Below are positions 13,101 through 23,527 of a DNA stretch of 64,000 bases, piece after piece. The stretch comes from Humulus lupulus (Eukaryota > Streptophyta > Magnoliopsida > Rosales > Cannabaceae). Below the pieces are notes generated by a model. The model was not told the DNA's origin. It ran no database searches and saw only the letters and a program-made list of their open reading frames with translations. The position numbers were made by a program, and so were the translations under genes. The DNA is taken from NCBI RefSeq assembly GCF_963169125.1, contig NC_084798.1, positions 100,767,970 through 100,831,969 of the forward strand. The letters run 5' to 3'. How positions within the stretch are numbered: position 1 is the stretch's first letter; each line of letters begins with the position of its first letter.

Positions 13101-14104
13101 GACCTTCCTATTAGCTTTAGCTCCTTCAAAACCTTTCAAAAACCCTACCCAAATTCCCCCAACAACATAGTTAATTAGCTATTTGAAACTCTATGCTTAA
13201 AACTTTACAAAAGTCTAGATTAATGAAACTTTACCTTAGGGAAAACCCTTCCTAGACCAAGACTTAGCTTCCAAGTTTCATTGGTGTTCTTGGGGTTGAA
13301 AATGGAGAGAACACTTTGAGAGGTCTTCAAAAATCAGATGAGTGAATGAGAGAGAGTGGTGTGGTCGGTTGGGGAGGGTTGGAAGAGTTTATCACACTCT
13401 AAAATTCCTAAAAAAACACTCAAGTGCTTTACTCCCACTTGCCCACTTGACATTATCCCAAACCTTTAAATAAATGGGATTTAAACTCATTTAGTTAATA
13501 AATGGGATTTCAAAACATCACATGGCTGGCCACCCATTGTTATATATGTGATCATTTTTTTTTATAAAGGTTAATAATTATTTCCTAAGAAGAAAAATCC
13601 AAATTTACTTTCTATACACTTTTCACTCTTTTTAAGTTTTAAAAACAAAAATTAACACTAAATAATTAAATTAAATGCCTCTTACATTCAATTTAATTAA
13701 TCACACAATAAAATTTAACCTAAGGTCTATTCATGGAAAAAAAATTCCCTATTTCGGTAAAATTAGGCATTTAACACGAAATGCCCTAAAATTTCCATTT
13801 TCTTTTAGGTTTATTATTTTTGACCAAACTTTAACTTTTATGAATGTATTTTATGCCCAAGATATAATTGCCATAATTTTTCATTTTATTTTCCGAGATT
13901 TTTACCCGATCAGGGTTTTTGTGTCGGTCTAAGACCGAAAGTCTTATCTTGACTTTTAAAATCACAAAATGCATATTTTGGCTAGCAATAACTCATGGAA
14001 TACTCCCAAAAAAAATATAATATTATTTAAAATAATATTCTTAACCCGGGGGAAAAATCCTGACCCGAGTCGTTTAAAGGTACCCGAAAACGCAGGACGT
14101 TACA
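10127..14104 (-). mobile_element. Solo LTR of a large-LTR gypsy family (3,978 bp) inside T integrase
   Basis: Ends are TGTAACAACCC... and ...GGACGTTACA, flanked by AACTG (10122-10126) and AACTA (14105-14109), a TSD with one change. No primer site, coding domain or second LTR is seen inside, so it is a solo LTR. It shares a module with the other 4-kb LTR at 25040-29201 (CTTACCTACAACAT and AACAACTAGGTAA, near 10403-10430 and 25349-25377). Comparison with Tekay LTRs in the right third suggests that it lies in reverse orientation. It contains a 70-bp tandem repeat at about 10591-10765. Short open frames within it have no domain content. Confidence 0.88.
10591..10765. repeat. 70-bp tandem repeat, about 2.5 copies
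   Basis: The block beginning CACTCAGAAAATCCCAGA recurs at 10591, 10661 and 10731 with exactly 70-base spacing, and the AAGCAGATATATTATATCAC segment is kept in all three. Only a few bases differ. Confidence 0.92.
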
Positions 14105-14577
14105 AACTATCCCACGTCTTATGGGCATACCGAACCACAGAAAGAATGTCTACCGGACACACTCTCGACTCAATAGTGTATGGATGCGAAGAGATCATCC
14201 CAGTGGAAACGGTCGTCCTGTCTCATAGACGAGACACATATGATCCTGCCCAGAACCACGCCTTACTCCAGGAATCTTTGGACCTCATTGAAGAGATCCG
14301 GGAAGAATCCCAGGTTCAGCTAAAGATGTATCAGGGAAAGATCACCAGGCACTTTAACTCTAAAGTTAAAAATCGAAAGTTTTAAATCGGTGATCTAATC
14401 CTGATAAGAGTCTTCCCTGCAATCCAAGATTAGGGAGTGGGGGTTCTAGGACCAAACTAGGAAGGACCTTATGAAATCCAAAATGAAGTGTGTCTGAGAA
14501 CGTATCGCTTAAGGCGACTAGATAAATCAGAAGTCCCAAGGGCCTGGAACGCAGAACACCTTCGTCGGTACTATTAG
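14105..14577 (+). pseudogene. T integrase, C-terminal part
   Basis: After the solo LTR the frame resumes with SHVLWAYRTT, followed by a Tyr/Glu-rich segment (14160-14385) and, past a stop at 14383, IGDLILIRV and KSEVPRAWNAEHLRRYY at the C-terminus, ending in TAG at 14575-14577. This is the usual end of Tat pol. There are several in-frame stops. No chromodomain is seen, consistent with Tat rather than Tekay. Confidence 0.85.
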
Positions 14578-14763
14578 TAGTTGGGAGGGCATGGTTCTGT
14601 TCTTAGTTTTTCTTGTAAACAATGTACGCCCCAGGGCAATTTCTTATTTAATAAAAATGATGTGTACAAAACATCATAGAGAAATATTGTAAAGAAATAA
14701 AGTTCGCGTCCGTCTTCATCCTTCTTACGAACAAGTGACCCAAGACTACAGTCTTCGCTCACT

Positions 14764-14778
14764 TGGGGGGGGGGGGGG
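14764..14778. repeat. Poly-G tract
   Basis: About 15 G in a row between CACTT and TATGACC. Its exact length may be uncertain in the assembly. Confidence 0.8.
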
Positions 14779-14834
14779 TATGACCATCTATACGAACAAG
14801 TCTAAGAATAAAAACAAAATAGAATAGGATGCAA

Positions 14835-15210
14835 AACGCAGAGTTTAGTCCTCGTCCAGACCGTATAGACTGGGGGTGAAAAACCCAATTCCAAACAAAA
14901 TAGGACGCAAGGCTCAGGCACAATCCCAACCCAGATGCACATGGTCTAGTGGGTACGAAACCCAATAGGATGCAAGGCTCAGGCCCAGTCCTAACCCAGA
15001 CAGACACGGTCCAGGGGTACATAAAACTAATAGTACATAAGGCCCAGGCCTAGTCCCAACCTGGACGTACACGGTCCGGAGGGTAAAAAACCCACCAGGA
15101 GGTAAGGCCCAGGCCTAATCCTAACCAAGATGAACATGGTCCGGAGGTATAATACCCAGTAGGAAATACGACTCAGGCCCAATCCTAACTCGGACATGTA
15201 TGGTCCGAGA
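14835..15210. repeat. 65-bp tandem array in T
   Basis: Blocks starting CAGGC(A/C) lie at 14915, 14980, 15045, 15110 and 15174 (spacings 65, 65, 65, 64), with a more diverged copy before them. Each has CAGGCC.AGTCC.AACC, then .ACGGTCC, then A(A)ACCCA.TAGGA. About 5.5 copies. Confidence 0.9.
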
Positions 15211-15283
15211 ATAGGAAATACCTAAAAATCAGTTGACCTAGTGTGGTCTCAAATAACCAATTACCTATCCACGTTTCCTCTGT

Positions 15284-15720
15284 AATGGCCTAGAACCATT
15301 GGAAAGTGAGTCTTAGGTTTAAGTTGTTTAAAAATTAGTCTTATAAATGGCCCAGGCCGTTGGAACCTAACCCCTAGGTTCAAAATAAGCTAGTTAACAA
15401 ATCTCTGATGGCACAGGCCATTGGAACCTGAACACCAGAATCAGGAAAAATAAATGTGATGATAATTATTAGCTCCCTAATGGTCCAGGCCGTTGGAACC
15501 TAGACGTCAGGATTAAAGCGAGTTAATTAGTTAAGTCACACCTAAAATAAATCTCTAACGATCTAGGCCGTTGAAGCCCCAACCGCAAAATTGGGGTGAA
15601 AAAGGCTAAGTTATATTGATAAGTCCAAAATGGTCCAGGTCGTTGAGACTCAAACACAGGTCCCCGGATGGGCTAAATGCCTTCTACAACTTTTCTCTAG
15701 TGGTCCCGGTCGTTGGAACC
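15284..15720. repeat. Dispersed array of a 20-base core
   Basis: The core ATGGTCCAGGCCGTTGGAAC or a close variant occurs at about 15284, 15346, 15409, 15478, 15557, 15629 and 15698, spaced 62-79 bases. Sequence between the cores is poorly conserved. Confidence 0.82.
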
Positions 15721-16572
15721 GAGACCAAACATTTGACTCATGTTCATGCAAAGTGGTAAAACACTTAGTGAAGTTTTGAGAAGAAAATAAACAAATATAA
15801 AAGGGATAACTTTGTGCAAGAAATAAATTCAATATATAAAAAAAGCAAATAAAGAAAAGTGTCTCGGACGCACCCGCGTCCATAAAAGTGATAAACACAA
15901 ATACAAAAAAAAAGGAAGCCACAAGTGCAACTTGAAGGCCTAGACCTAGGCTTCGACGTGCTTCGGGGCCTCCATAACGGTTTCATCTTGACCACCACCG
16001 ACCAAGATCTCTGCATCGGCTCTTTCCTTGTCCTCGAATTCATCTCTCTTTGCAGCAGGATCAGGGTAAGCAAGGAGGTTCATGTTTTTTTCTTGGAGCC
16101 AGGCCATATAGATGGCCTCGTCAAAAGTGGCCTCCAACAAAGCATCTGTCAACTCCTTTTCTTTGAGAACTCTTTCAGTTTGCTTCACCTATAGCTGAAA
16201 CAAGTCATCAAGGGCCTAGATCTGGGAGTCAAGAGTTGCAGCCTTCTCCTGATCCTGGCGAGATTGGACCTCGGCCGCCTCCAGGAGGGCCTTGGTCGAT
16301 GGCTCAGAGCCCCGAACACGAAGATGATCCGCCTCTAGACTATCCACCAAATTTTTGTGGTCATCTTCCTTCTTGGACAGAGTTTCCTCAAGTTGGAACT
16401 TAACCCGGGCGACCTCCTCGCAGTCAACCTGAACCCGAGCAACCTCCTTGGCCAGGGCCTCCCTAGCAGCTCCCCTCTGGTTAATGATCCCCTCCAGCTC
16501 CATTTGGGCCGACTCTAGCTTCATCGCCATCTCCGCCACCAAGTCAGCATTCATGTGGGCCAACAGTGTATC

Positions 16573-16649
16573 CTGGAACAAATCAAAGTCAAAAAATGTA
16601 CAAGTAAAAAATATGGTAAAGTAAAAGATCACGTGAACAGGTAACTTAC
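16573..16649 (-). other. Probable intron in the antisense ORF (77 nt)
   Basis: On the minus strand the donor is GCT|GTAAGTTACC and the acceptor is TTTGATTTGTTCCAG|GATACACTG, both canonical plant sites with a T-rich interior. Protein-like sequence (RHQATA before, DTLLAHMNADL after) continues on both sides and the stretch between has no coding character. Confidence 0.8.
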
Positions 16650-17427
16650 AGCGGTGGCTTGGTGACGGATGGCCTGAGAGATGAATAAGGCATCTTGATT
16701 GGCCAGAGTGGCATACCGCTTCAACTGTAGGTTGGACATGGTCGTTCCAACTTGGGTCGGCCAACAGAGCCCTATCTTGTCCCAGCTTGGGATGAAACCC
16801 GGTCTCAGCAACGAGCCGGTCCACAAACGGTTGCGAAGCGCTAAAGGCGGTCGCGCACTCGGCGAACTCCACCTTTCACCAGAAAGTTAAGGCCCGGTAG
16901 ACCTCCTCCCATTTTCTCGGCCATCTTCCCAGACCCGGGACACTAATCCCGTCCTCTCGTCCTGGAGGACCATGTCCCCCTCCTCGGGGAGGGCTGGATT
17001 GACGGGGAGCACGGAAGCCTTCGAGATCTCCCGAGTGATGATAGGGCCCTCCCAGAAGAATGCTCCTCAGCTGGGATGAGATCTTTGGTCCTAACCCTAT
17101 TGGCTCAACTTGCAGACTCGCTAGCGGCTGAGTCCACGACTCTTTTCTCTGCCACCCGATTCGCCAAGGGCTCTTGCTCCAAATCGATGACCGGGAGATG
17201 AGCGGGCAGAGATGGAATGGCTTCAATGCGATCCTCGGGTGAACAATCATGGTTGGAGTCTTCTCGACTACCTCCAGGTCAGGCCTCGAATCCCCGAGGA
17301 CCAACTCCAACACCTTACTCTTGGGCAGGCCCTTAGCGGCCTTCTTTGTCAAGGCGATGGCCGTGGCTGCGCGGGCCTCCATCATTTCTTTCATCTTGGT
17401 CACAGGGTTAGACATTTCTGAATCGTC

Positions 17428-17494
17428 TAAAATGGACAAATAGAAAGAAGTCAACAAGATATATAAATGGGGACAAAAACTAAATAGAAGCAAG
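17428..17494 (-). other. Probable intron in the antisense ORF, donor unclear
   Basis: A strong acceptor, TTTGTCCATTTTAG, lies just before ACGATTCAGAAATG on the minus strand at about 17427. The upstream coding frame ends at about 17495. No GT donor is evident, so it has probably mutated. Confidence 0.55.
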
Positions 17495-18162
17495 TTAGTC
17501 TAAGGTCCTCCGGGACGAACCCTTATCTAAACCATGGGCACGACTCAACTCCCCTAAGGCGAAAGAATGAATGCGGTCCCCCATGTCGTCCAGGTCCAGA
17601 AAGTTACCATATTTATGGAACCCGGACGAATACATGAGGGCTGACGTATCCAGGACAATGGGGCAGGGAAGCCCCACTTTTCGGACGGCCCCAATCAGAT
17701 GATCTCGGTAAATTTTCCTATCCCTAACTAAGTCCTCGAGGCGAGAAGCATAAGTTAAAAGCAAAGGCGAATTACCTTGCCCCGAGATGCTGGCTCCGAG
17801 AGCCCCAGTGTTTGGCTGAGCCTCCCCAAAGAGGGCGTCCAGCTCCTCACATGTGGCCCTCTCCACTTGGCGAGCCTGCTCTTTTTTCTTCTTGGCCGTA
17901 TCGGCGCAGGCCGTGGCCTCAACGACCTCGATATGCACAAGGGCCAATTCCTCCCTCAGGGCGAGATCTCTCTCACACTGCTGCCCCCGGAAGCTAGGGG
18001 TCATGATCGTTTGGTTGGCCGCAAGCATTCCTACCAGCTGTAAGTTCTCCGTGTTCACGTAGTCCCCCACATCCAGCTCCTCCATACTCAGGCTGGCATA
18101 ATACTTCTTTTGATCCAGGATGGACTTGGTGAGGAGATTTTGGGCATACGGTCTTGTTTTCC

Positions 18163-18229
18163 AGGAGCATGAATGAGGAACAGGAAATAAAAGGAAAATG
18201 AAAAAAGAGTTAGGGAGAAAACAACTTAC
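18163..18229 (-). other. Probable intron in the antisense ORF, acceptor eroded
   Basis: Minus-strand donor GTGG|GTAAGTTG follows LDFQRV, and a CTAAC branch-like site lies inside. The protein frame would resume at GGAAAACA near 18162, but the expected AG just before it reads CT. Confidence 0.55.
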
Positions 18230-19449
18230 CCACGCGCTGGAAGTCCAGCACCAATGTGGGGTTCTTCTCCAAGAGAAACCCGGATGTCATGAACTAGTAG
18301 TGCCTGACATCTGGGAGGTGCTTCCAGGAACTATAAAGAGCTAGATAGTTGTCACGAGGCTTCAGTCTGTAGAAGTTGTCCTGGGTCTTATCTTTAGCGT
18401 TAAGCTGCGACTCCAACTTGTAGAAGTATAGCACCTCCATGGGAGTATGCGTTGGGATATCCTTTGACGCACATAAAATGCGCCACCCTTTGAGCAACAT
18501 GTAAGCCTAGGGCAGGAGTTGTAACGGCACGATTCCCCACAAACTTAAGGAATCGCACGAAGTATTCATGAAGCGAAAGAGTGGATCCTGCACTAATGTG
18601 GTCTATGCTCCAAGCCTCAAATTCGCCCACACTAGTGTGGGCCTTCTCCTCCCTCCTGGCTAGCCAGTTATAGAAGAGTCTGGGAGTCGATTCTACTCCC
18701 AAGTGCTTCTCCAAAGCGTCCAGCATCTGGTATTTCTGGAATTCATTTTTCTCCCCGTCCATCTCCCATGTGTTACCACTGGGAGGTTTGCTCCCTTCCA
18801 GGACATTGGGGCTCGACTGTACATAGTCCTCTGAGTGAAGGGTGACACCACCGCTCATGATTGATGATCTGGGAACAATTAAGGAAACAAGAAAACCAAG
18901 CAGTTAGCATCAGAACCCAAAAAGATTGGTTAAGGTACGGGGGTTTTCTCCTAGAACTGCTTGGAGAAGTCCCCTCTGGACCCATATCCGGGTTCAAAGG
19001 AGATCCCAAGAATCTTGATCGGGAACTACAAAAGAGGTTTTTTTTTCTTGATTTTCCCGAATCAGTCCAGGAAGTCCAAAAGGATCTGGGATGACTCTAC
19101 CAAAAATACTACCTAGATCGTCTATTCTACAAGTCTCTATTTTGCTCAGAACCACCCAATGCAGTGGTCCCGACCCTAATAATCCTATGGTCTCAAAGGA
19201 AATAAAAAAAAAAGTAGAGGATCAGGAAACTTACTATGGGGGATTGAATCTGGAAGTATGGGGGTCTCTGACAATAGTCTCGGCAGGATCTCGGCTTTGA
19301 ATCGATGGAGGCGATGCAGGAGCTCGTCCACTGGTTGAACCGGGATCGGATTGTCTGGTGGTGGTGCGGAAAATATGTGGTCCAGAAAGAAGCGGCGACG
19401 ACGGTGAAGCAGTCGTCGGAGAATCTCGCCGGCAAACTCAAACATAAAA

Positions 19450-19450
19450 T

Positions 19451-19485
<35 letters not shown>
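19450..19485. repeat. (CT)n microsatellite, (GA)n on the antisense transcript
   Basis: About 18 uninterrupted CT units. It falls 50-85 bases downstream of the minus-strand TATA box, so it would be a GA-repeat in the 5' leader of the antisense gene. Confidence 0.9.
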
Positions 19486-19487
<2 letters not shown>

Positions 19488-19532
19488 TCTGATTATTCAG
19501 AATGTGTAAAGTGACAAATGAAAATCTTGGGG

Positions 19533-19540
19533 TATTTATA
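19533..19540 (-). promoter_or_regulatory. TATA box of the antisense gene
   Basis: Minus strand reads CCCTATAAATACCCC, a strong plant TATA context about 675 bases before the antisense ATG (18858). Two direct-repeat elements sit about 45 and 175 bases upstream of it on that strand. Confidence 0.65.
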
Positions 19541-20155
19541 GGGCAAAAATCATACTGCTTGATTTAACGGTTTATAATAACTTCCCTCATCTAACAGTCC
19601 CAGATTATGCAGAGTCTTTAATTAGCCCACTCGAGTATCGGATCGTGGATTCATCGATTGGCGATCCGAGCCCACCCGATCCAACGATCCACAATAGGAA
19701 ATTTTAGAAGTTTCCTCATCCGACGGTCCCAATTGGCGCCTAAACATTAAATGACCCACTCAATTACCCTATCAGCATCACTCATACAGATGGGATGCCT
19801 CAGAAATCATGCTGACGCTTGGCTATCAACGCGATAATCAATAGATTCTCCCCAAATCTATCAGGCGCGAGTAATACGGACGCACCAGTTATAGGGAAAC
19901 ACATACATATAGCATGATGAATGTGAAAGAACAGGGGTCGCCCAAACGTCCCTTAAGTAAATGAACCCACCTTCTAGGAAACAAACCGGGCAGTTAGGAT
20001 TTGATCAGGGACATTGGTGCAAACTCTTTTCATGCAAGTTTAACCAAGTGGCCCCCCATGGAAATGGACCCATCTCCCGTGGAACGAATTAGGACATTGG
20101 AATTTGATCTGGGAAAATGAAGCAAGCCTCCACTGTGCAAGCACAGATGAACGCT

Positions 20156-20166
20156 TAGGGGGTAAA
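20156..20166 (+). promoter_or_regulatory. Polypurine tract of T
   Basis: TAGGGGGTAAA immediately before the TG of the 3' LTR, the plus-strand primer site. Confidence 0.85.
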
Positions 20167-21138
20167 TGTTATCCCTGTTTTCCCCCAAGACACGTGGCAC
20201 AACACACTAGGTTCATGGGCTATTTTAAAGAGATCCAAGGCCCAGGCTGAGCCTGATGGATAGGGAAGGGATGAGTCTGGATGGCCCAATTACTAGCAAG
20301 CCCAGCATTGTCCACTGGGCGCCCCCACACTAGGGAACTGGGACCATGATGTGGGCCTGATTTGTCCTCCCAAACCCAGCCTAATGTGTCATCCGAGATG
20401 CGATTAAAGGTGATGGACTCAAGTCTGAGAATGGACCGGGACGACAACGGATGAACCCTCGCTCTGGTAAACGAACCAGGATCCTGGTAAATGGATCGGG
20501 GTGTTGGTAAATGAACCCGGACCAGGCGTCCGGGATGGGCATGATAGACTGCCTCCGCCATTGACATCACCCTGAGAAACACGGAGTTTTGTCTCCTCAA
20601 CTAACCTACAGAAGAGGTTACATACGGAATGTACGTTGTTATTTAGAACAGTACTGCCACTACTCTAACGGATCCTATCCCCAGGATCTCCTTAGAAGCC
20701 CACGCGGACCAGACTAAAGCTGCGTACTACTGTCAGTTGTATAGCGTGGTTACGCTCAAGCTGGCCCAATGGGCTCTGATTGGTGTATTTTATTTGATAG
20801 AACCCTTTGTATTAAGCCTCTGTTAATGAGCAAATCATAATTGTATCTGCATTGGGCCCGGATTAGTCCGGCCCAAGTCCAGTCCATCCAACTGCCTATA
20901 AATAGGACCAGTTGTGCACTGTCGAGAGGATTCGAGTTTTCTTTTGTAAGCACATACTCTGATCAAACTTGTAGAAAACTTCATTACTAAAGCTCTCTAA
21001 GCTCTAATACAATAGACTCGTGGACTAAGGCTCTTTAACGCCCCAACCACGTAAAAACCCTTGTGGAATTCTCTTTAAATCCTTTCTTTTTGCTCTCTTA
21101 TCTTTGATAAATTCTAGTTTTGGAAAACTCAATAAACA
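20167..21138 (+). repeat. T 3' LTR
   Basis: 972 bases, same length as the 5' LTR; starts TGTTATCCCTG, ends AATAAACA, TATA box at 20897-20904. Followed by TSD GGGTC (21139-21143). Confidence 0.95.
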
Positions 21139-21307
21139 GGGTCCATTAGAAAATGTAAAGTTTAAATTCCTCTCTTGTGGGTGATTCCACCTGTGAAGGC
21201 CCATTTGCTTTACATGACTATAGTGGGCATAATTAATTAATAACAATAAATAAAATGAAGGTTTAAATTCTTGTCTTTTGGACCTTGTATTGAAGTTTGG
21301 GGGCCCT
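21139..21307 (+). other. E1 leader, second part
   Basis: Short piece of E1 5' leader between T and the next insertion. It resumes after the GGGTC duplication and ends with GCCCT, which is the TSD of the solo LTR that follows. No coding content. Confidence 0.75.
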
Positions 21308-22696
21308 TGATATCGCCCAATAAATTCCTAAGCGGTCGCAGTAGTAATCGGGCTATGTCGTATCCACAGAGAGATAAAGTACAAAATTAAAAGAAAGATT
21401 AGTAAATTAAAAATAATAAACTTTAGAAAAATGTGAATTTGAAAAAGAATATAAACATTAAATGAATAAAATCGAGGGATTAGAATCAGAAAGAAAGTAT
21501 GGAAGGCATAAGCTTCATTCATGCAAACATATATATATTTTAATAAAATTGATTCATTATACTCAACTATAATTCTACACCATTAATTATAGTTGGAAAA
21601 TATATATAATAAAGCTCACCTTAAAATATGTTCTTTAATTAAATTATACTAACTTCTAATTTTAAAAACCTATCATATTATATACTTTAGAGCGACAAAA
21701 TACCATTGGCAGAATGCAGTAAAAAGCATATAATATAACAAATATTCTAAATTAAATTAAAAACCTAAATTACATAAGAAGAGCATGACTAGACTTATGT
21801 AAAAGATAATAATAAATTTAGAACAAAAATTAGAAGAAAATAAATTTAATTGTAACAAATATATAGAAATGAAGAACAAAATAAAGAATCAATATATTAA
21901 AAATATAATGTAACACATGAACTCCACTCTAGCCTTTCCACAAGAAAATTTAGCCTAAAATAGGCATTGTTTTCACTCACAAAAATGTAAAAGAAAAATA
22001 TGAAAAATAAGTGTTTTTCTCTCCAATACTCTCTATTCTCCCTTACACCATCTGATGAAATTTTACCCCATTTGGTCCTCTATTTATAGTGTAAATAGAG
22101 CTAAAAAAACGTGTAAAAATCGTGTATAAAATAATGGGGAAATGGCTGAAAAATAGGTGCAAAGTGGGGAAATTGGTGCTCAGACGTGGGGAGACAAAGG
22201 CTGATCGCGTGGGAACATGAGGCCACGTGGCAGCGGCAGATTGGCTGCGCCAGACTGGCGTGTTGCAGCGTGGGGGGACAGGGGCTGACGCACGGGATAG
22301 GTGTCATGCTCGGGTTGGCTGGGCGGCTGGAGGCGTCAGTCGTGGCAGCTGTCGGCGTCAGGTGGCAGGCGCGTGTGTCAGACGGCGTCAGAATGTGGCA
22401 GAGGCGGCTTGGCGGCTGGCTGGCGGCTCGGCTCCTTTTTGGGCTTAGTTTTGGGCCATTTCATCTTCAAAAATGCCATTTTCTTCATGATTTCTTCAAT
22501 TTTAATTCTTTCTTTCTCCTTTCTTTTTCTTTGTGTCAAAAATATATTTTATTTCCTGAAAATTAAACACAAATTAAATTAAAATTAATATTTTCAAATA
22601 TAAAATATATAACAATATATCCATGAAAATATTAATTAAAACTTAATTAATTTTACACTTTAAGATTAATAAAATGGTATTTTTGAACACTAATCA
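21308..22696 (-). mobile_element. Solo LTR, 1,389 bp, unassigned family
   Basis: TGATATCGCCC...AACACTAATCA with identical flanks GCCCT (21303-21307 and 22697-22701). No coding or second LTR inside. AT-rich except for a GC-rich block at 22160-22440 with many GGCGTC/GTGGCAG words. The segment near 21330-21370 (TATCCACAGAGAG and complement) resembles the 3' end of some gypsy-type LTRs, so I place it on the minus strand, weakly. Confidence 0.85.
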
Positions 22697-22701
22697 GCCC
22701 T

Positions 22702-23527
22702 AGTATTGGGAACGACATAATGGACCCAACCTTCCTCCATACAATCCCAATTGTTAAGGCCCATTTGCCTGAGTTGGACTTAATTGTATAGGTTCATTAT
22801 AATAGTTAAACCTAAATATTGATTATCCAAAATTTAATTCTAATTTAATTGAATTTGTTTCAATGTGACACATTAAAATTAATATAAAATTATAGGACTT
22901 TGGTTTAAAAATTTTAATTTTAAATTTTTTGGAGAACCATAGCCATTAATTTTCGCAAATTATAATAAAAATACTATTTTTAATTAAATAATGAGCTTAT
23001 TTTAAGAATTATAGTCGATCTCCATCGTTAGTTTAACAAGGTCAATAACTTAATAGGGCCTCGAGTTGCTTCAATTTGTCCCCCTACAAAAGGTATTCGT
23101 TAGTTATTTTGACAAGGTTAGATTGTGAAAGATAAATAATTATAGGTCAAATTCTACTAGACTCACCCCTACGGTGACTACTAGTATTAAATCTATGATT
23201 ATCGAAACCATGGGTCTAGCTCATAAAATAAGAAATTTTGTTTTATTATTTTGATCGAATAGTAGGTTGTTAATAATGGTGTCCATTATTAATGAGTTTA
23301 CAACTCTATTTAACTAATGATATTTTTTTACTCTCGCCAACTGGTACATGAATATCACAGATTAGTTAAAAACCTAAAGAAATAAAGATATGATTATTTT
23401 GGTATTTTTTACATATCTTACATATTTATGGTATATGCTGTGTTATTTCTTGAAATTAGAGTGAATAGAAGTTTTATTGAGCAAAAGTGATTGATTTCTA
23501 TTTTATTGATAACTAGTAGTTTTAAGT
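22702..23527 (+). other. E1 leader, third part
   Basis: AT-rich noncoding leader directly before the E1 gag ATG. It includes a conserved-looking copia leader stretch (about 23020-23230, with GACTCACCCCTACGGTGACT near 23160). No coding region. Confidence 0.7.

Larger units (their letters stand above)
14578..15945 (+). other. T 3' noncoding region with tandem repeats
   Basis: No sense gene. It holds a homopolymer of about 15 G at 14764-14778, a 65-bp tandem array (14835-15210) and an irregular array of a 20-base core (15284-15720). The region between the end of pol and the antisense gene is a known site of repeat expansion in Tat elements. Confidence 0.8.
15946..18858 (-). pseudogene. T antisense extra ORF, Transposase_28-like ('putative gypsy type transposon')
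   Basis: Minus-strand gene from ATG 18858 to TAG at 15946-15948. The N-terminal part has LPLH-like LSLHEYFVRFLKFVG and LGLHVAQRVAHFM, the pattern of the plant 'putative gypsy type transposon' domain. A middle segment (FLLEKNPTLVLDFQRV, then YAQNLLTKSILDQKKYYASL) follows. The C-terminal third (about 16570-15946) is a Glu/Lys/Ala-rich coiled coil ending EAIYMAWLQEKN. Conserved segments are separated by at least three intron-like gaps (about 18163-18229, 17428-17494, 16573-16649). A frameshift near 18450 and several stops break it. Extra ORFs in this position and orientation are known in Tat elements; their function is unknown. Its promoter appears to be the minus-strand TATA box at 19533-19540. 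Confidence 0.8.
18859..20166 (-). other. Upstream region of the antisense gene and 3' end of T
   Basis: No coding region supported. On the minus strand it holds, in order, two copies of a GGGACCGTCGGATGAGG-like element (19582-19605 and 19714-19733), a TATA box (19533-19540), a GA microsatellite (19450-19485) and the 5' leader to ATG 18858. At its plus-strand end a purine tract (20156-20166) precedes the 3' LTR. Confidence 0.65.
4184..21138 (+). mobile_element. T: complete Tat-type Ty3/gypsy element with antisense extra ORF
   Basis: Two 972-base LTRs (4184-5155, 20167-21138) flank the element, and the five bases before and after are both GGGTC, a perfect target-site duplication. The internal order is gag, protease, RT, RNase H, integrase, then a 5.6-kb noncoding/antisense region holding tandem repeats and a minus-strand gene, then a purine tract. 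The gag start MVNTR, the C-x3-H-x4-H-x4-C zinc motif, and an extra ORF 3' of pol fit the Tat lineage (Ogre/Retand relatives). It sits in the leader of E1 and carries a later solo LTR at 10127-14104. Stops throughout gag and pol and an internal deletion near 9750 make it defective. Confidence 0.92.

Noticed and set aside
12456..13932. Plus-strand frames of 60-85 residues
   Set aside because: Phe/Asn/Lys-rich products of AT-rich DNA inside a solo LTR; no domain.
14764..14778. G-quadruplex function for the poly-G run
   Set aside because: A single homopolymer with uncertain length; no evidence beyond composition.
16699..18062. Several plus-strand frames of 60-90 residues
   Set aside because: Shadows of the GC-rich minus-strand antisense gene; their products are low-complexity with no homology pattern.
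22186..22582. Frames of 73-126 residues over the GC-rich block
   Set aside because: Inside a solo LTR bounded by a perfect TSD; overlapping frames of similar length indicate composition, not coding.
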